A program made the position numbers and the translations under genes. Shown here one piece after another: positions 8,479 through 17,211 of a DNA stretch of 64,000 nucleotides (position 1 is the first letter of the stretch; each line of letters starts with the position of its first letter). Below the pieces are notes generated by a model that was not told where the DNA came from, made no database searches, and saw only the letters and a list, made by a program, of their open reading frames with translations. This stretch comes from Arthrobacter tumbae (GTDB lineage: Bacteria > Actinomycetota > Actinomycetes > Actinomycetales > Micrococcaceae). The stretch lies in assembly GCF_016907495.1 (NCBI RefSeq), contig NZ_JAFBCC010000001.1, positions 992,001 to 1,056,000 of the forward strand, given 5' to 3'.

Positions 8479-9216
8479 ATGGCCCCCGACGACCACATAG
8501 CTGGAATCGAGCAGCTTCAGCAGATGCTCCTCGAAAGCCCGGGATTCACTGAGTTCCTGCTTGACCTGACCACCATTTCGGCGTCACTGTTCAGCACTGA
8601 TTCCCCCATGCACTGTGCCATCACAGTCGAACGCACCGGCGGGCCGACCACCGTTGCCAGCAGCAGCGAGCTGGCTCAACGGCTGGATGAGCAGCAGTAT
8701 GCGTCCGACGACGGCCCTTGCCTCACTGCCTTGCGCCAGCAGCACTCGGTGCTGATTGCTGAACTGGTGGCCGACCTGCGCTGGCGCAGATACGCCGCCG
8801 CCGTCTCGGGCGAGCCGGTGCGATCCGTTCTGGCAGTGCCCATCCCGACGGATGGCTCCTCGGCAGCTGCGCTCAATTGCTATTCACCCGACGTTGCTGC
8901 GTTCGGACCACAGGCAGTCGCCGCTATAGAGAAGCACGCGAATTCACTCTCGACGATCCTGCGCCTGGCCCTGCGGGTCCATCCAGCCGAGCGCTATCCG
9001 GACGATCTGCGCGCCGTACTGAAGTCCCGTGCGGTGGTGGATGCCGCCGTCGCGCTTGTCATGATGCAGAACCGCTGCAGCCATGAGGCTGCAATGACCA
9101 CGCTGCAGGTGGCCTCCCGGCATCACAACAGGCGGGTGCAGGGCATCGCCGATGAGCTCCTCGGCAAGGCAATGGCGACGACGGTGATCAGTCGCACTGC
9201 GAACCGGTCCGGATGA
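8479..9216 (+). CDS. GAF and ANTAR domain transcription antitermination regulator (1 of 3)
   Basis: A 245-residue soluble protein. The N-terminal 155 residues form a GAF-like sensor (SDDGPCLTALRQQHS, WRRYAAAV, VRSVLAVPIP). The C-terminal 60 residues form an ANTAR RNA-binding three-helix unit (KSRAVVDAAVALVMMQNRCSHEAAMTTLQVASRHHNRRVQGIADELL). ANTAR proteins act on nascent RNA by antitermination; which ligand the GAF domain senses is unknown. ATG 8479 has GAGG upstream. It is the first of three tandem paralogues, each only moderately similar to the others. Confidence 0.88.
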   Translation: MAPDDHIAGIEQLQQMLLESPGFTEFLLDLTTISASLFSTDSPMHCAITVERTGGPTTVASSSELAQRLDEQQYASDDGPCLTALRQQHSVLIAELVADLRWRRYAAAVSGEPVRSVLAVPIPTDGSSAAALNCYSPDVAAFGPQAVAAIEKHANSLSTILRLALRVHPAERYPDDLRAVLKSRAVVDAAVALVMMQNRCSHEAAMTTLQVASRHHNRRVQGIADELLGKAMATTVISRTANRSG

Positions 9217-9314
9217 CACAAGCGGCGCCGCAAGGGAACCAGCAGGTTCCTAAACTGAGGTGACCGGGGGAAGATGGTAATTAGTCGAGGTTCCGATGAG
9301 AAAGGATGCCGGAC

Positions 9315-10079
9315 GTGGATAGTGGAAGTGGTGCCCTTCTGTCACCGGTTGATGCAGGGAGCGCCGAACTGGTGATGCAACTACAGGACCTGCTCGCGGA
9401 CAATGCTGATGTCCAGGAGTTTCTGGCGGAACTGAGCAGGGTGGCATCCGTTGAGCTTTCGCTGCCGGACAATCCCATCTCCTGTGGAGTGACAGTCCTT
9501 CGCCGGAAAAAGCCGCTCACGGTGGCTAACAGTGATGAACGTTCCAGGATTCTTGATGAAGTGCAGAACAGCTACGGCGACGGTCCATGCCTGACCGCCC
9601 TTCGGGTCGGCGCCATCATCAGCGTTCCGGATGTGAAGACGGAAACCCGCTGGCCCGACTATATGCGCTCCACGGAAGCGTGTGACGTGAAGTCAATCCT
9701 CTCGGTACCCATGGACGTCAGGAACTCCGGCAAGGCGGTCCTCAATTTTTACTCGTCACGCATTCAAGGATTCTCGGATGAGAGCATCCTTGCGGCGCAG
9801 AGCGTTGCGGAAGAAGCTGCCCGTGCGCTTCATCTCGCCCTGAAGATTGCGCAGCTCAATGAGCTCACCGACAACCTCAGCGCAGCGCTGGAAACCCGGA
9901 CGACCATTGCGACGGCGGTAGGCATCATCATGGCCGAGAACCGCTGTTCCCGTGAGAAGGCTTTCCAGATCCTTGTTGATGCCAGCAGCCACCGAAACAC
10001 CAAGATGCACACCCTGGCGGAGGGCGTCATTGGTCGGGTAGCGGGTGATCATGACAAGGCACCGGATTTCGACGAGTGA
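9315..10079 (+). CDS. GAF and ANTAR domain transcription antitermination regulator (2 of 3)
   Basis: A protein of 254 residues with the same layout as its neighbours: GAF-like domain (YGDGPCLTALRVGAI, WPDYMR, VKSILSVPMDV) then an ANTAR domain (ETRTTIATAVGIIMAENRCSREKAFQILVDASSHRNTKMHTLAE). GTG 9315 is preferred to ATG 9306 because AAAGGA at 9301-9306 is placed eight bases before the GTG but abuts the ATG. About 100 bp separate it from the first copy and 39 bp from the third, so it may be partly co-transcribed. The sensed signal and target RNA are unknown. Confidence 0.87.
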   Translation: MDSGSGALLSPVDAGSAELVMQLQDLLADNADVQEFLAELSRVASVELSLPDNPISCGVTVLRRKKPLTVANSDERSRILDEVQNSYGDGPCLTALRVGAIISVPDVKTETRWPDYMRSTEACDVKSILSVPMDVRNSGKAVLNFYSSRIQGFSDESILAAQSVAEEAARALHLALKIAQLNELTDNLSAALETRTTIATAVGIIMAENRCSREKAFQILVDASSHRNTKMHTLAEGVIGRVAGDHDKAPDFDE

Positions 10080-10118
10080 CCCCTCCGAATGCTCCATCCA
10101 CAAAGCTGAAGGCACGCC

Positions 10119-10838
10119 ATGACTGACAGAGTTCCACTCGACGAGTTATCCACCGCCGTCGGCCGGATCATGGGTTTACTGCTTACCCAGGAAAAGGTAG
10201 ACGATGCCGTCCAGCACCTTGCGGTGGCAGTGAAGAGTTCGATGCCCGGCAGCGTTGGAGCGGGCGTGTCTCTTATCGATTCCAGGGGCCGTAGAACCAG
10301 TACCGGATTCACCGATGACGTGGTGAAGGAGGCCGACCGGCTTCAGTACGAACTTGGCTCCGGCCCCTGCCTCACTGCCTGGGCGTCTGCTGAACCGGTG
10401 CTGATGGACGATGTGGCGACCGATCCCCGCTGGCCCGATTGGAGCAGCGCCGTAAAGGACCTCCCGATCCGTTCTGTGCTGAGCACGCCACTCGTGGCGC
10501 AGGGACATCCCATAGGTGCCCTGAAGGTCTATGCCGACGTGCCTCATCTCTACAACGCAGGGGCATCCTCCCTGCTGAGCTCGTTTGCCGGCCCAGCCGC
10601 CACGCTGCTGTCCCATATACAGGGCAGCGAAGTAGTCGAACGCATGAGCGGTGCCCTCCAGGCTTCGCTCTATAGCCGCGACCTGACCAACCAGGCGTGC
10701 GGCATCCTGATGGAACGCAAAGGCCACACACGGGAGCAGGCCCTCTCGGAGCTGATCATGACTGCACGCCAACTGCGAACATCCCTCCGCGATGTCTGCG
10801 CTGAACTGGTGGCCGAAACCACGGCCCGCACTACCTGA
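10119..10838 (+). CDS. GAF and ANTAR domain transcription antitermination regulator (3 of 3)
   Basis: The 239-residue protein has a GAF domain (YELGSGPCLTAWASAEPV, RWPDWS, IRSVLSTPLVAQGHPIGALKVYA) and a C-terminal ANTAR unit (SRDLTNQACGILMERKGHTREQALSELIMTARQLRTSLRDVC). The GAF part is closer to the classic GAF-ANTAR type than those of copies 1 and 2. ATG 10119 is the obvious start after the gap. It is followed 62 bp later by a small gene with a strong ribosome site, probably in the same transcript. Confidence 0.88.
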   Translation: MTDRVPLDELSTAVGRIMGLLLTQEKVDDAVQHLAVAVKSSMPGSVGAGVSLIDSRGRRTSTGFTDDVVKEADRLQYELGSGPCLTAWASAEPVLMDDVATDPRWPDWSSAVKDLPIRSVLSTPLVAQGHPIGALKVYADVPHLYNAGASSLLSSFAGPAATLLSHIQGSEVVERMSGALQASLYSRDLTNQACGILMERKGHTREQALSELIMTARQLRTSLRDVCAELVAETTARTT

Positions 10839-10900
10839 GGTTCATTGTGGGCTTTGAAAGCTCCGAACCGGAACAGCGCCAGGGCCTCAAGGAGGTCATG

Positions 10901-11125
10901 ATGGGAGCAGACATCACAACGGGTGAACTGTGGCTGCACTACTTCAGCATCGGCGGGTCCGCCGGGGAGTATGAGGTGGACGCCTACCTGCAGAGCCTGA
11001 TCTCGCTGCCGCAGCTGGAACGCGACCTGCTGGCCATGGCCGCGAACGAGCTGCGCCCGGACGGAGCCGGTCCGCGGGCGCCCTACGCAGACGAGTTGCC
11101 GCCAGCGGATGCCCCACAGGACTGA
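10901..11125 (+). CDS. Small protein of unknown function downstream of the ANTAR genes
   Basis: Seventy-four residues: an N-terminal ITTGELWLHYFSIGG segment, a middle helix (YLQSLISLPQLERDLLAMAANEL) and a Pro/Asp-rich tail. No membrane span or signal is seen. AAGGAGG at 10889-10895 fixes the start at ATG 10901 (or the adjacent ATG 10898); the frame is open back to GTG 10847 without a ribosome site. I do not recognise a family by function. The Trp/Tyr-rich N-terminus and acidic character suggest a protein-interaction partner, possibly of the GAF-ANTAR proteins. It ends 9 bp before the convergent LacI-family gene. Confidence 0.7.
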   Translation: MGADITTGELWLHYFSIGGSAGEYEVDAYLQSLISLPQLERDLLAMAANELRPDGAGPRAPYADELPPADAPQD

Positions 11126-11134
11126 GAGCGCACG

Positions 11135-12151
11135 CTACTCCGTCGGCGCTGCGGTGCTGGAGCGCACGATCATCTCGGTATGGGCTGTGTGGTTGGAGCG
11201 TTCCCCCGACTCGGCGGGGCCGGCGAACAGCTGCAACATTCGCTGGACGGCGCGGCTGCCCTGCAACGCGGGATACTGCGCAATGGTTGTCAGCCCGAAG
11301 ACCTCACCAAGGTCATGGCCGTCAATTCCGATCACCGAGAGGGCGTCGGGAACCCGTATTCCGAGCTCTCGCGCGGCGACGATGGTGCCGATCGCCATCT
11401 CATCCGAAGCGCAGAAGACTGCGGTGGGCCGGTTCCGGGGGTAAGCGAGTACCTGCTTGGCGCTGGCGTATCCACCGGAAATGGTGAAGTCCGCGTAGGC
11501 GAGCCATGACGGAACAATTTCCAGGCCGGCAGCTTCCATGGCCACCTCGTAGCCGCGGCGCCGGCCTTCGGAGATGTTGAAGTCCTTTGCAGCGTCCTCG
11601 GGTCCGCCGATGTACGCAATCCGCCGGTGCCCCAGGCTGATCAGGTGCTCGGTGGCTAACTCCGCAATGGAGAACTCGTTGACGCTGATGGTGTCTGCGC
11701 CGGGAAGCGGACCACCGATACCGACGATCGGCTTACCCACCGCAAGCAGCTGTCCGAGTTCAGTTTCGGACAGCTGCAGCGAAACGGAGATCACGCCGTC
11801 GCACCGTTGGCGCAGCAGGAACTCCGAGAAGACCCGGTCGCGGTGCCCTGCGCCATCGCTGACGTTGTACAGCGTCAGGTCGTAGCCGGCGTCCAGGAGG
11901 GACGCCGCAACGCTGTCCACAATCTGGGAGAAGTACCAGCGGTTGACTGACGGCACGACGACGCCGACATTGCGGTTCCTTCCCGAGGCAAGTGACGACG
12001 CCGAGAAGGACGGCACGAAGTCCAGCTGCTTCGCAGCCTCAAGAACCTTCAGCCGGGCCCGCTCGGAGACCTGACCATTGCCGCTGAGGGCGCGGGAAAC
12101 CGTGGCAGTCGAGACGCCTGCGAGCGCTGCAACGTCCTTGATGCCAACCAC
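11135..12151 (-). CDS. LacI-family regulator of the maltose/glucosidase locus
   Basis: A 338-residue LacI/GalR repressor: an N-terminal helix-turn-helix (IKDVAALAGVSTATVSRALS, residues 3-22) and a periplasmic-binding-protein-like effector domain from about 60 (NVGVVVPSVNRWYFSQIVD). GTG 12151 is chosen because it follows GAGGGAGGG and places the HTH at the extreme N-terminus, as the family requires; the frame extends to 12214 only by running into the glucosidase gene. It lies 38 bp downstream of the alpha-glucosidase on the same strand. AAGCG(C/T)TT-type operators between the glucosidase and malE fit this protein, so it is probably the local maltose-responsive repressor. Confidence 0.9.
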   Translation of the reverse strand: MVGIKDVAALAGVSTATVSRALSGNGQVSERARLKVLEAAKQLDFVPSFSASSLASGRNRNVGVVVPSVNRWYFSQIVDSVAASLLDAGYDLTLYNVSDGAGHRDRVFSEFLLRQRCDGVISVSLQLSETELGQLLAVGKPIVGIGGPLPGADTISVNEFSIAELATEHLISLGHRRIAYIGGPEDAAKDFNISEGRRRGYEVAMEAAGLEIVPSWLAYADFTISGGYASAKQVLAYPRNRPTAVFCASDEMAIGTIVAARELGIRVPDALSVIGIDGHDLGEVFGLTTIAQYPALQGSRAVQRMLQLFAGPAESGERSNHTAHTEMIVRSSTAAPTE

Positions 12152-12189
12152 GGCGCCCTCCCTCAGAGCAAAGGACGGGCGGAGTCCTC

Positions 12190-13869
12190 TTAGTTGAGTT
12201 TTACCCATACGCACCGGTTCGGCGCCAGAACGCCGTCTGCACCGGCATCTGCGTGACTCGCTGCGATGACCGTGCCCGATGGTACGTAAGCAACAGATTC
12301 TCCCATGTTCATGATCACCATGACGTCATTGTTGCTGAACGCGATGGTGTCCGTGTCCGCGTAGTCCGCGGCCCAGCTCAGCGATCCGGCGCCGAGACGG
12401 AGCTGTTTCCGCAGCGCGAGCGACGAGCGGTACAGGTTGAGGGTAGAAGCCGGGTCGGTCTGCTGGACATCACGCGCCAGCGTGTACCAATCTTCCGGCT
12501 GGGGAAGCCACCCGCCGCCGTTGGAGCCGAACCCGTAGTGCGGCTCGTCCGCCTGCCACGGCAGCGGGACCCTGCACCCGTCCCTGCCTACACGTTCCCC
12601 ACCGGTCCGGATGAACGTCGGGTCCTGGCGCAGCTCGTCCGGAATCTCCAGGTGATCAGGCAGGCCGAGTTCCTCGCCCTGATACAAGTAGACGCCGCCG
12701 GGCAACGCAAGCATGGCAAGCGATGCCGCACGCGCGCGGTCAAGCCCGACCTCGGGATCCTCCTCGCCGAACCGCGTCGCATGCCGGGGAACATCGTGGT
12801 TGCTCAGCACCCAGGTGGTGGGCGCTCCTACGCTGTCGAAGGCCTGCAGTGAGGAGGTAATGATGCCGCGGAGTTCGGCGGCGTCCCACGGGTGATGGAG
12901 GTACGCGAAGTTGAAGGCCTGGTGCATCTGGTCTTCTCGCACCCAGTTGACCAGGCGGGACAACGGATCAATGCTGGCCTCCGCGCAGAGGATGCGGTCG
13001 CCGTCGTACTCTCCCAGAATTGACCGCCACCGGCGGTAGATATCATGGATCGCTTTCTGGCCGAACATCGGCGCAGCGTGACCCGGGTACCCATCCGTGG
13101 AGCCGCCGTCCGGGCGGCCGTCCCAGTCCGGGAGGCCCTCGGCCTTGACCAGAGCGTGCGCAACGTCAACGCGGAAACCGCTGACGTTGCGGTCCAGCCA
13201 AAATCGCAGGATCCGCTCAAACTCGGAGTGGACCGCCGGGTTGTCCCAGTTGAAATCAGGCTGGGAGGAATCGAAGAGGTGGAGGTACCACTGGCCCGGC
13301 GTGCCGTCGTCGTTCAGTGTGCGGGTCCAGGCGGATCCGCCGAAGTGTGACTGCCAGTTGTTCGGCGGGTTGGAGCCATCCGGTCCGGTGCCGTCGCGGA
13401 AAATGAACATGGCCCGCTCTTCCGAACCCGGGCCGGCGGCAAGGGCAGCCTTGAACAGTGAGTGGTCGCTGGAGCAGTGGTTGGGAACGAGGTCGACGAT
13501 CACCTTGATGCCCAGCTCGGACGCGCGGGCGGTGAGCCGGTCGAAGTCATCGAGCGTTCCGAACATCGGATCGACGTCGCAATAGTCGGCGACATCGTAG
13601 CCGCCGTCGCGCTGCGGCGAGGTGTAGAACGGGGACATCCAGATGGCATCGATACTGAGGTCCGCCAGCTGGTGCAGCTCTGCGGTGATTCCCGCGAGGT
13701 CACCCTGGCCGTCACCGTTCAGGTCCCGGAAGGACCGCGGGTACACCTGGTAGATCACGGACGAGCGCCACCAGGCGTCGTCGTCGTGTGCGGTATGGAG
13801 TGGTTCGTGGAAGGTGGGCGCTACAGCCTGCGCGGACACAGCAGGGGCCAGGGAAACAGCGTTGGGCAT
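12190..13869 (-). CDS. GH13 alpha-glucosidase / oligo-1,6-glucosidase
   Basis: A 559-residue cytoplasmic (no signal peptide) glycoside hydrolase of family 13. Visible regions are WWRSSVIYQVYPRSF, DLVPNHCS, GFRVDVAHAL with the nucleophile Asp, CAEAS with the acid/base Glu, and LSNHDVPRHATR with the third Asp. Enzymes of this type release glucose from maltose and short maltodextrins. It sits divergently from malE with shared LacI-type operators and upstream of the LacI gene on the same strand. ATG 13869 gives a 30-residue leader before the catalytic domain; the ribosome site is weak. Fine substrate preference (alpha-1,4 versus alpha-1,6 or sucrose) is uncertain. Confidence 0.9.
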   Translation of the reverse strand: MPNAVSLAPAVSAQAVAPTFHEPLHTAHDDDAWWRSSVIYQVYPRSFRDLNGDGQGDLAGITAELHQLADLSIDAIWMSPFYTSPQRDGGYDVADYCDVDPMFGTLDDFDRLTARASELGIKVIVDLVPNHCSSDHSLFKAALAAGPGSEERAMFIFRDGTGPDGSNPPNNWQSHFGGSAWTRTLNDDGTPGQWYLHLFDSSQPDFNWDNPAVHSEFERILRFWLDRNVSGFRVDVAHALVKAEGLPDWDGRPDGGSTDGYPGHAAPMFGQKAIHDIYRRWRSILGEYDGDRILCAEASIDPLSRLVNWVREDQMHQAFNFAYLHHPWDAAELRGIITSSLQAFDSVGAPTTWVLSNHDVPRHATRFGEEDPEVGLDRARAASLAMLALPGGVYLYQGEELGLPDHLEIPDELRQDPTFIRTGGERVGRDGCRVPLPWQADEPHYGFGSNGGGWLPQPEDWYTLARDVQQTDPASTLNLYRSSLALRKQLRLGAGSLSWAADYADTDTIAFSNNDVMVIMNMGESVAYVPSGTVIAASHADAGADGVLAPNRCVWVKLN

Positions 13870-13902
13870 GGGGAATATGCTAACCCCAGTTGCTGAAAAA
13901 AT

Positions 13903-14013
13903 GGAAGCGTTTACAGTGTTGCGGAAGCGTTACTTGCCGCAGAAACAGACGCCTTCCGCGGAAACTGGCCAAACTTTCCTTCGGTGTTGTACAGATTGGC
14001 CGCAAGCGCTTAC
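13903..14013. promoter_or_regulatory. Three LacI-family operator-like sites between alpha-glucosidase and malE
   Basis: Three related sequences occupy the divergent intergenic region: GGAAGCGTTTAC at 13903-13914, GCGGAAGCGTTAC at 13921-13933 and GCAAGCGCTTAC at 14002-14013. The last contains the perfect palindrome AAGCGCTT. They resemble LacI/GalR half-sites and are suitably placed to control both the glucosidase (start 13869) and malE (start 14149). The likely binder is the LacI protein encoded at 11135-12151. Confidence 0.65.
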
Positions 14014-14148
14014 GATGTGTTGTGCCTCACTCGTTCCGTTCGGATTCGGCGTGTTCGGCGCAATCAATCGGTCTTACATTTACAACCGCGCCATGCAGCG
14101 CAAAAGCTCAGTATCGGCTGCCTTGCGGCGCCACAGAAAGGTTCACCA

Positions 14149-15444
14149 ATGAAGGTGCAAACAACCAGAGCCCTCCACCTCCGGACGCTGGCCACCGCGG
14201 CTTTGTCCGTTGCGGTGCTGGCAGTCACTGCCTGCGGTGGCGGGTCCACGGATACCGCCGCGGGAGAATCCGCAGCGCCGACCGACCTCGCTGAGGGCGG
14301 CTCGACCACGCTGACCATGTGGGTGGATGCGGAGCGTGCTCCGGCTCTCGAGCAGATCGCTGCCGACTTCAAGGAAGATACCGGCATCTCGATCGACCTC
14401 GCGGTGAAGGACTTCGCAGCGGTTCGTGACGACTTCATCACCCAGGTGCCCACCGGCAACGGACCGGACCTGATCGTGGGCCCGCATGACTGGATCGGTA
14501 CCTTCGTCGAAAACGGCGTTGTTGCTCCCATCGAGCTGGGCGACAAGGCCGGGGAGTTCCAGGAATCCGCAATCCAGGCCATGTCCTACGAGGGCAGCCT
14601 GTACGGCGTGCCGTACGCAGTCGAGAACATCGCGCTGCTGCGCAACACCGACATGGTGCCGGAGGCTTCCGAGACCTTTGATCAGGTCATTGAGAAGGGC
14701 CAGGCAGCGGTTGACGCCGGCGAAGCCGAGTTCCCGTTCCTGGTTGGGCTTGACCCCAAGCAGGCGGATCCGTACCACATGTACCCGTTCCAGACATCGA
14801 TGGGCGTTCCCGTTTTCGCACAGAACGAGGACGGCAGCTATGACCCGTCCAAGCTCCTGCTCGGTGAGCCCAATGGCGTCGAGTTCGCAAAGCAGCTTGT
14901 CGAGTGGGGTGACTCCGGTTCGGGCGTCCTGAACTCGAACATCACCGGCGACATCGCCAAGGAGAAGTTCCTCGCTGGCGAGTCCCCCTACTACCTGACC
15001 GGTCCGTGGAACGTTCCCGCAGCACAGGAGGCCGGAATCAATCTGGCTATCGATCCGCTGCCCACCGTGGGTGATGAGCCCGCTCAGCCGTTCATCGGCG
15101 TCAACGGCTTCTTCATCTCGTCGCAGAGCTCCAACGCTCTCGCAGCAAACGAGTTCGCGGTGAACTACCTGACGACCGAAGAGGCGCAGGACGCCATGTT
15201 CAGCGTCGGCGGCCGTCCTCCGGCACTGACCGCGTCCTTCGACAAGGCAGCCACCGATCCCGTCGTTGCAGCCTTCGGTGAGATCGGCGCCAACGGCGTT
15301 CCGATGCCGGCCGTACCCGAAATGCAGGCAGTCTGGGCTGACTGGGGCGCAACTGAACTTGCACTGATCAAGGGCACCGTCAAGCCGGAGGAAGCCTGGC
15401 CGGCAATGGTGGAAAACATCGAGCAGAAGATCGCTGCCGGATAG
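14149..15444 (+). CDS. malE: Maltose/maltodextrin ABC transporter substrate-binding lipoprotein
   Basis: A 431-residue extracellular lipoprotein with signal peptide and lipobox ending in LAVTAC (lipidated Cys near residue 28). The mature part has the MalE-type start TLTMWVDAERAPALEQIAADF and conserved segments GPDLIVGPHDWIGTFVENGVVAPI and PFIGVNGFFIS. It captures maltodextrins for the MalFG permease encoded just downstream. ATG 14149 follows AGAAAGG. The C-terminal end is followed within 12 bp by a perfect 19-bp hairpin before malF. No dedicated ATPase (MalK/MsiK) is encoded here; in actinobacteria a shared MsiK usually supplies energy (established for the family, inferred here). Confidence 0.93.
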   Translation: MKVQTTRALHLRTLATAALSVAVLAVTACGGGSTDTAAGESAAPTDLAEGGSTTLTMWVDAERAPALEQIAADFKEDTGISIDLAVKDFAAVRDDFITQVPTGNGPDLIVGPHDWIGTFVENGVVAPIELGDKAGEFQESAIQAMSYEGSLYGVPYAVENIALLRNTDMVPEASETFDQVIEKGQAAVDAGEAEFPFLVGLDPKQADPYHMYPFQTSMGVPVFAQNEDGSYDPSKLLLGEPNGVEFAKQLVEWGDSGSGVLNSNITGDIAKEKFLAGESPYYLTGPWNVPAAQEAGINLAIDPLPTVGDEPAQPFIGVNGFFISSQSSNALAANEFAVNYLTTEEAQDAMFSVGGRPPALTASFDKAATDPVVAAFGEIGANGVPMPAVPEMQAVWADWGATELALIKGTVKPEEAWPAMVENIEQKIAAG

Positions 15445-15455
15445 TTTCACCTTTT

Positions 15456-15500
15456 CGAAGCCGTTGTGGGCCGGACAGACCCCGGCCCACAACGGCTTCG
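15456..15500 (+). promoter_or_regulatory. Perfect 19-bp hairpin in the malE-malF intergenic region
   Basis: Arms 15456-15474 and 15482-15500 are exact reverse complements with a 7-base loop, starting 11 bp after the malE stop. The flank after it (CTTTACCTG) lacks a proper T tract, so it is likely a partial terminator or an mRNA-stabilising structure that lowers malF/malG relative to malE. Confidence 0.75.
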
Positions 15501-15615
15501 CTTTACCTGCTCCTGCCTCATTTGCTTTGCACCTGCTTTTTCCGGTCTTTCTCCCGCTTTTCACCTGCACGGCCGGCCCGCCTCGCCGAATCGCCCTCAA
15601 CGAAAGCTCTGCCGC

Positions 15616-17211
15616 ATGCCCACCATCACTTCCTCCCCCACCGAGTCCAGGAAACGGTCCCAGACCCTTCGCCCCTCGGATTCCGTTGCCGGTCTCCTCG
15701 CAAAGATCATCCTGCTGGGACTCGTTGACGCTTTTGCCGTCTATGTGCTGATCGTCCTGTTCATGCAGGAAAAGTGGGCGGTACTGGTGCTGGCCGCCGT
15801 AGTCACGCTGGTCATCAACTGGATCTACCTCCGCAGGGGTGGGCTGCCCGCCAAGTACCTGGCCCCCGGGATTTTCTTCCTTCTGATCTTCCAGGTCTTC
15901 GTCATGCTCTTCAGCGGTTACGTTGCGTTCACCAATTACGGTGATGGGCATAACAGCACCAAGGAAGACGCCATCTCGTCCATCCAGCTCGCGGCGCAGC
16001 AGCGGGTGCCGGACTCCCCCGCCTATCGGGTCACCATCGTTGAGCAGGGCGGCGAGTTCCACTTCCTCACTACCGATCCCGACGGCGACATCAGCATCGG
16101 CAGCACGGAAGAACCCCTCGAAGGGGTTTCCGACGCCGTCACCGACGGCACCGGCAAGGCGACCGAGCTCGAGGACTACCGCACCCTGCAGTTCGACGAG
16201 GTCCTTGCGAACCAGGCGGAGATCCTTGCGCTGACCGTTCCGTTCTCTGAAGATCCCGACGACGGAACCCTGAGGACCAGCGACGGCTCCACTGCATACG
16301 TTTTCAGCCCCACCCTGGTTTACGACGAAGCCGCCGACACGTTCACGGATGCCGAAACCGGCACGGTCTACTCGGACTCCGGTGAAGGAACCTTCGTCTC
16401 CGCAGACGGCCAGCAGCTGAACACCGGCTGGAAGATCGACGTCGGCTTCGCGAACTTCACCAAGGCATTCTCCAATGAGGACATTCGCGGGCCCCTCCTG
16501 CAGGTGACCCTCTGGACGTTCACCTTCGCGCTGATCTCGGTGCTGTCCACGTTTGCGCTGGGTCTGTTCCTCGCCAATGCCTTCAACCACCCCAACCTTC
16601 GCGGCAAGAAGATCTACCGCATCCTGATGATCCTGCCCTATGCCTTCCCCGCATTCCTTGCCGGCCTCGTCTGGTCCGGTCTGCTCAACCCGGAGTTCGG
16701 CTACGTCAACAACACGTTCTTCGGCGGCGCGAACATTCCATGGCTCACAGATCCGTTACTCGCGAAATTCAGTGTGCTGCTGGTCAACCTGTGGCTCGGA
16801 TTTCCCTACATGTTCCTGGTGTGCACCGGCGCGCTGCAGTCGCTGCCCGAAGACGTCAACGAGGCCGCGCGGCTTGACGGCGCCAGCCCGTGGAAGCTGT
16901 TCACCTCCATCAAGCTGCCGCTCCTGCTGGTCTCGGTTGCTCCGTTGCTTATTGCGAGCTTTGCGTTCAACTTCAACAACTTCAACGTGATTTACATGCT
17001 CACCGACGGCGGTCCGCGGTTTTCGGACACCACGGTCAATGTGGGCGCAACGGACATCCTCATCACCATGGTGTACGAGGTTGCGTTCGGCAGCGGCGTA
17101 GGGCGTGACTACGGCCTCGCAAGCGCGCTGTCCATCATCATCTTCTTCATCGTTGCCGTGATCTCCGTGATCAGCTTCCGGCAGACAAAGTCTCTCGAGG
17201 AGATCAACTAA
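15616..17211 (+). CDS. malF: Maltose/maltodextrin ABC transporter permease MalF
   Basis: A 531-residue permease. Two or three membrane spans occur in residues 25-115, then a large extracytoplasmic domain of about 180 residues (the MalF P2-type insertion), then five or six further spans. The cytoplasmic EAA loop is EAARLDGASPWKLFTSIKLP, which contacts the ATPase. The large insertion separates true MalF from ordinary 290-residue sugar permeases. ATG 15616 is the first start after the hairpin; its ribosome site is weak. Its stop overlaps the malG start by one base (TAATG). Confidence 0.93.
   Translation: MPTITSSPTESRKRSQTLRPSDSVAGLLAKIILLGLVDAFAVYVLIVLFMQEKWAVLVLAAVVTLVINWIYLRRGGLPAKYLAPGIFFLLIFQVFVMLFSGYVAFTNYGDGHNSTKEDAISSIQLAAQQRVPDSPAYRVTIVEQGGEFHFLTTDPDGDISIGSTEEPLEGVSDAVTDGTGKATELEDYRTLQFDEVLANQAEILALTVPFSEDPDDGTLRTSDGSTAYVFSPTLVYDEAADTFTDAETGTVYSDSGEGTFVSADGQQLNTGWKIDVGFANFTKAFSNEDIRGPLLQVTLWTFTFALISVLSTFALGLFLANAFNHPNLRGKKIYRILMILPYAFPAFLAGLVWSGLLNPEFGYVNNTFFGGANIPWLTDPLLAKFSVLLVNLWLGFPYMFLVCTGALQSLPEDVNEAARLDGASPWKLFTSIKLPLLLVSVAPLLIASFAFNFNNFNVIYMLTDGGPRFSDTTVNVGATDILITMVYEVAFGSGVGRDYGLASALSIIIFFIVAVISVISFRQTKSLEEIN

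Noticed and set aside
14143..16590. 815-codon open frame on the minus strand
   Set aside because: It lies opposite malE and malF, which have clear family motifs. High GC content makes long antisense frames, and the translation has no recognisable domain.
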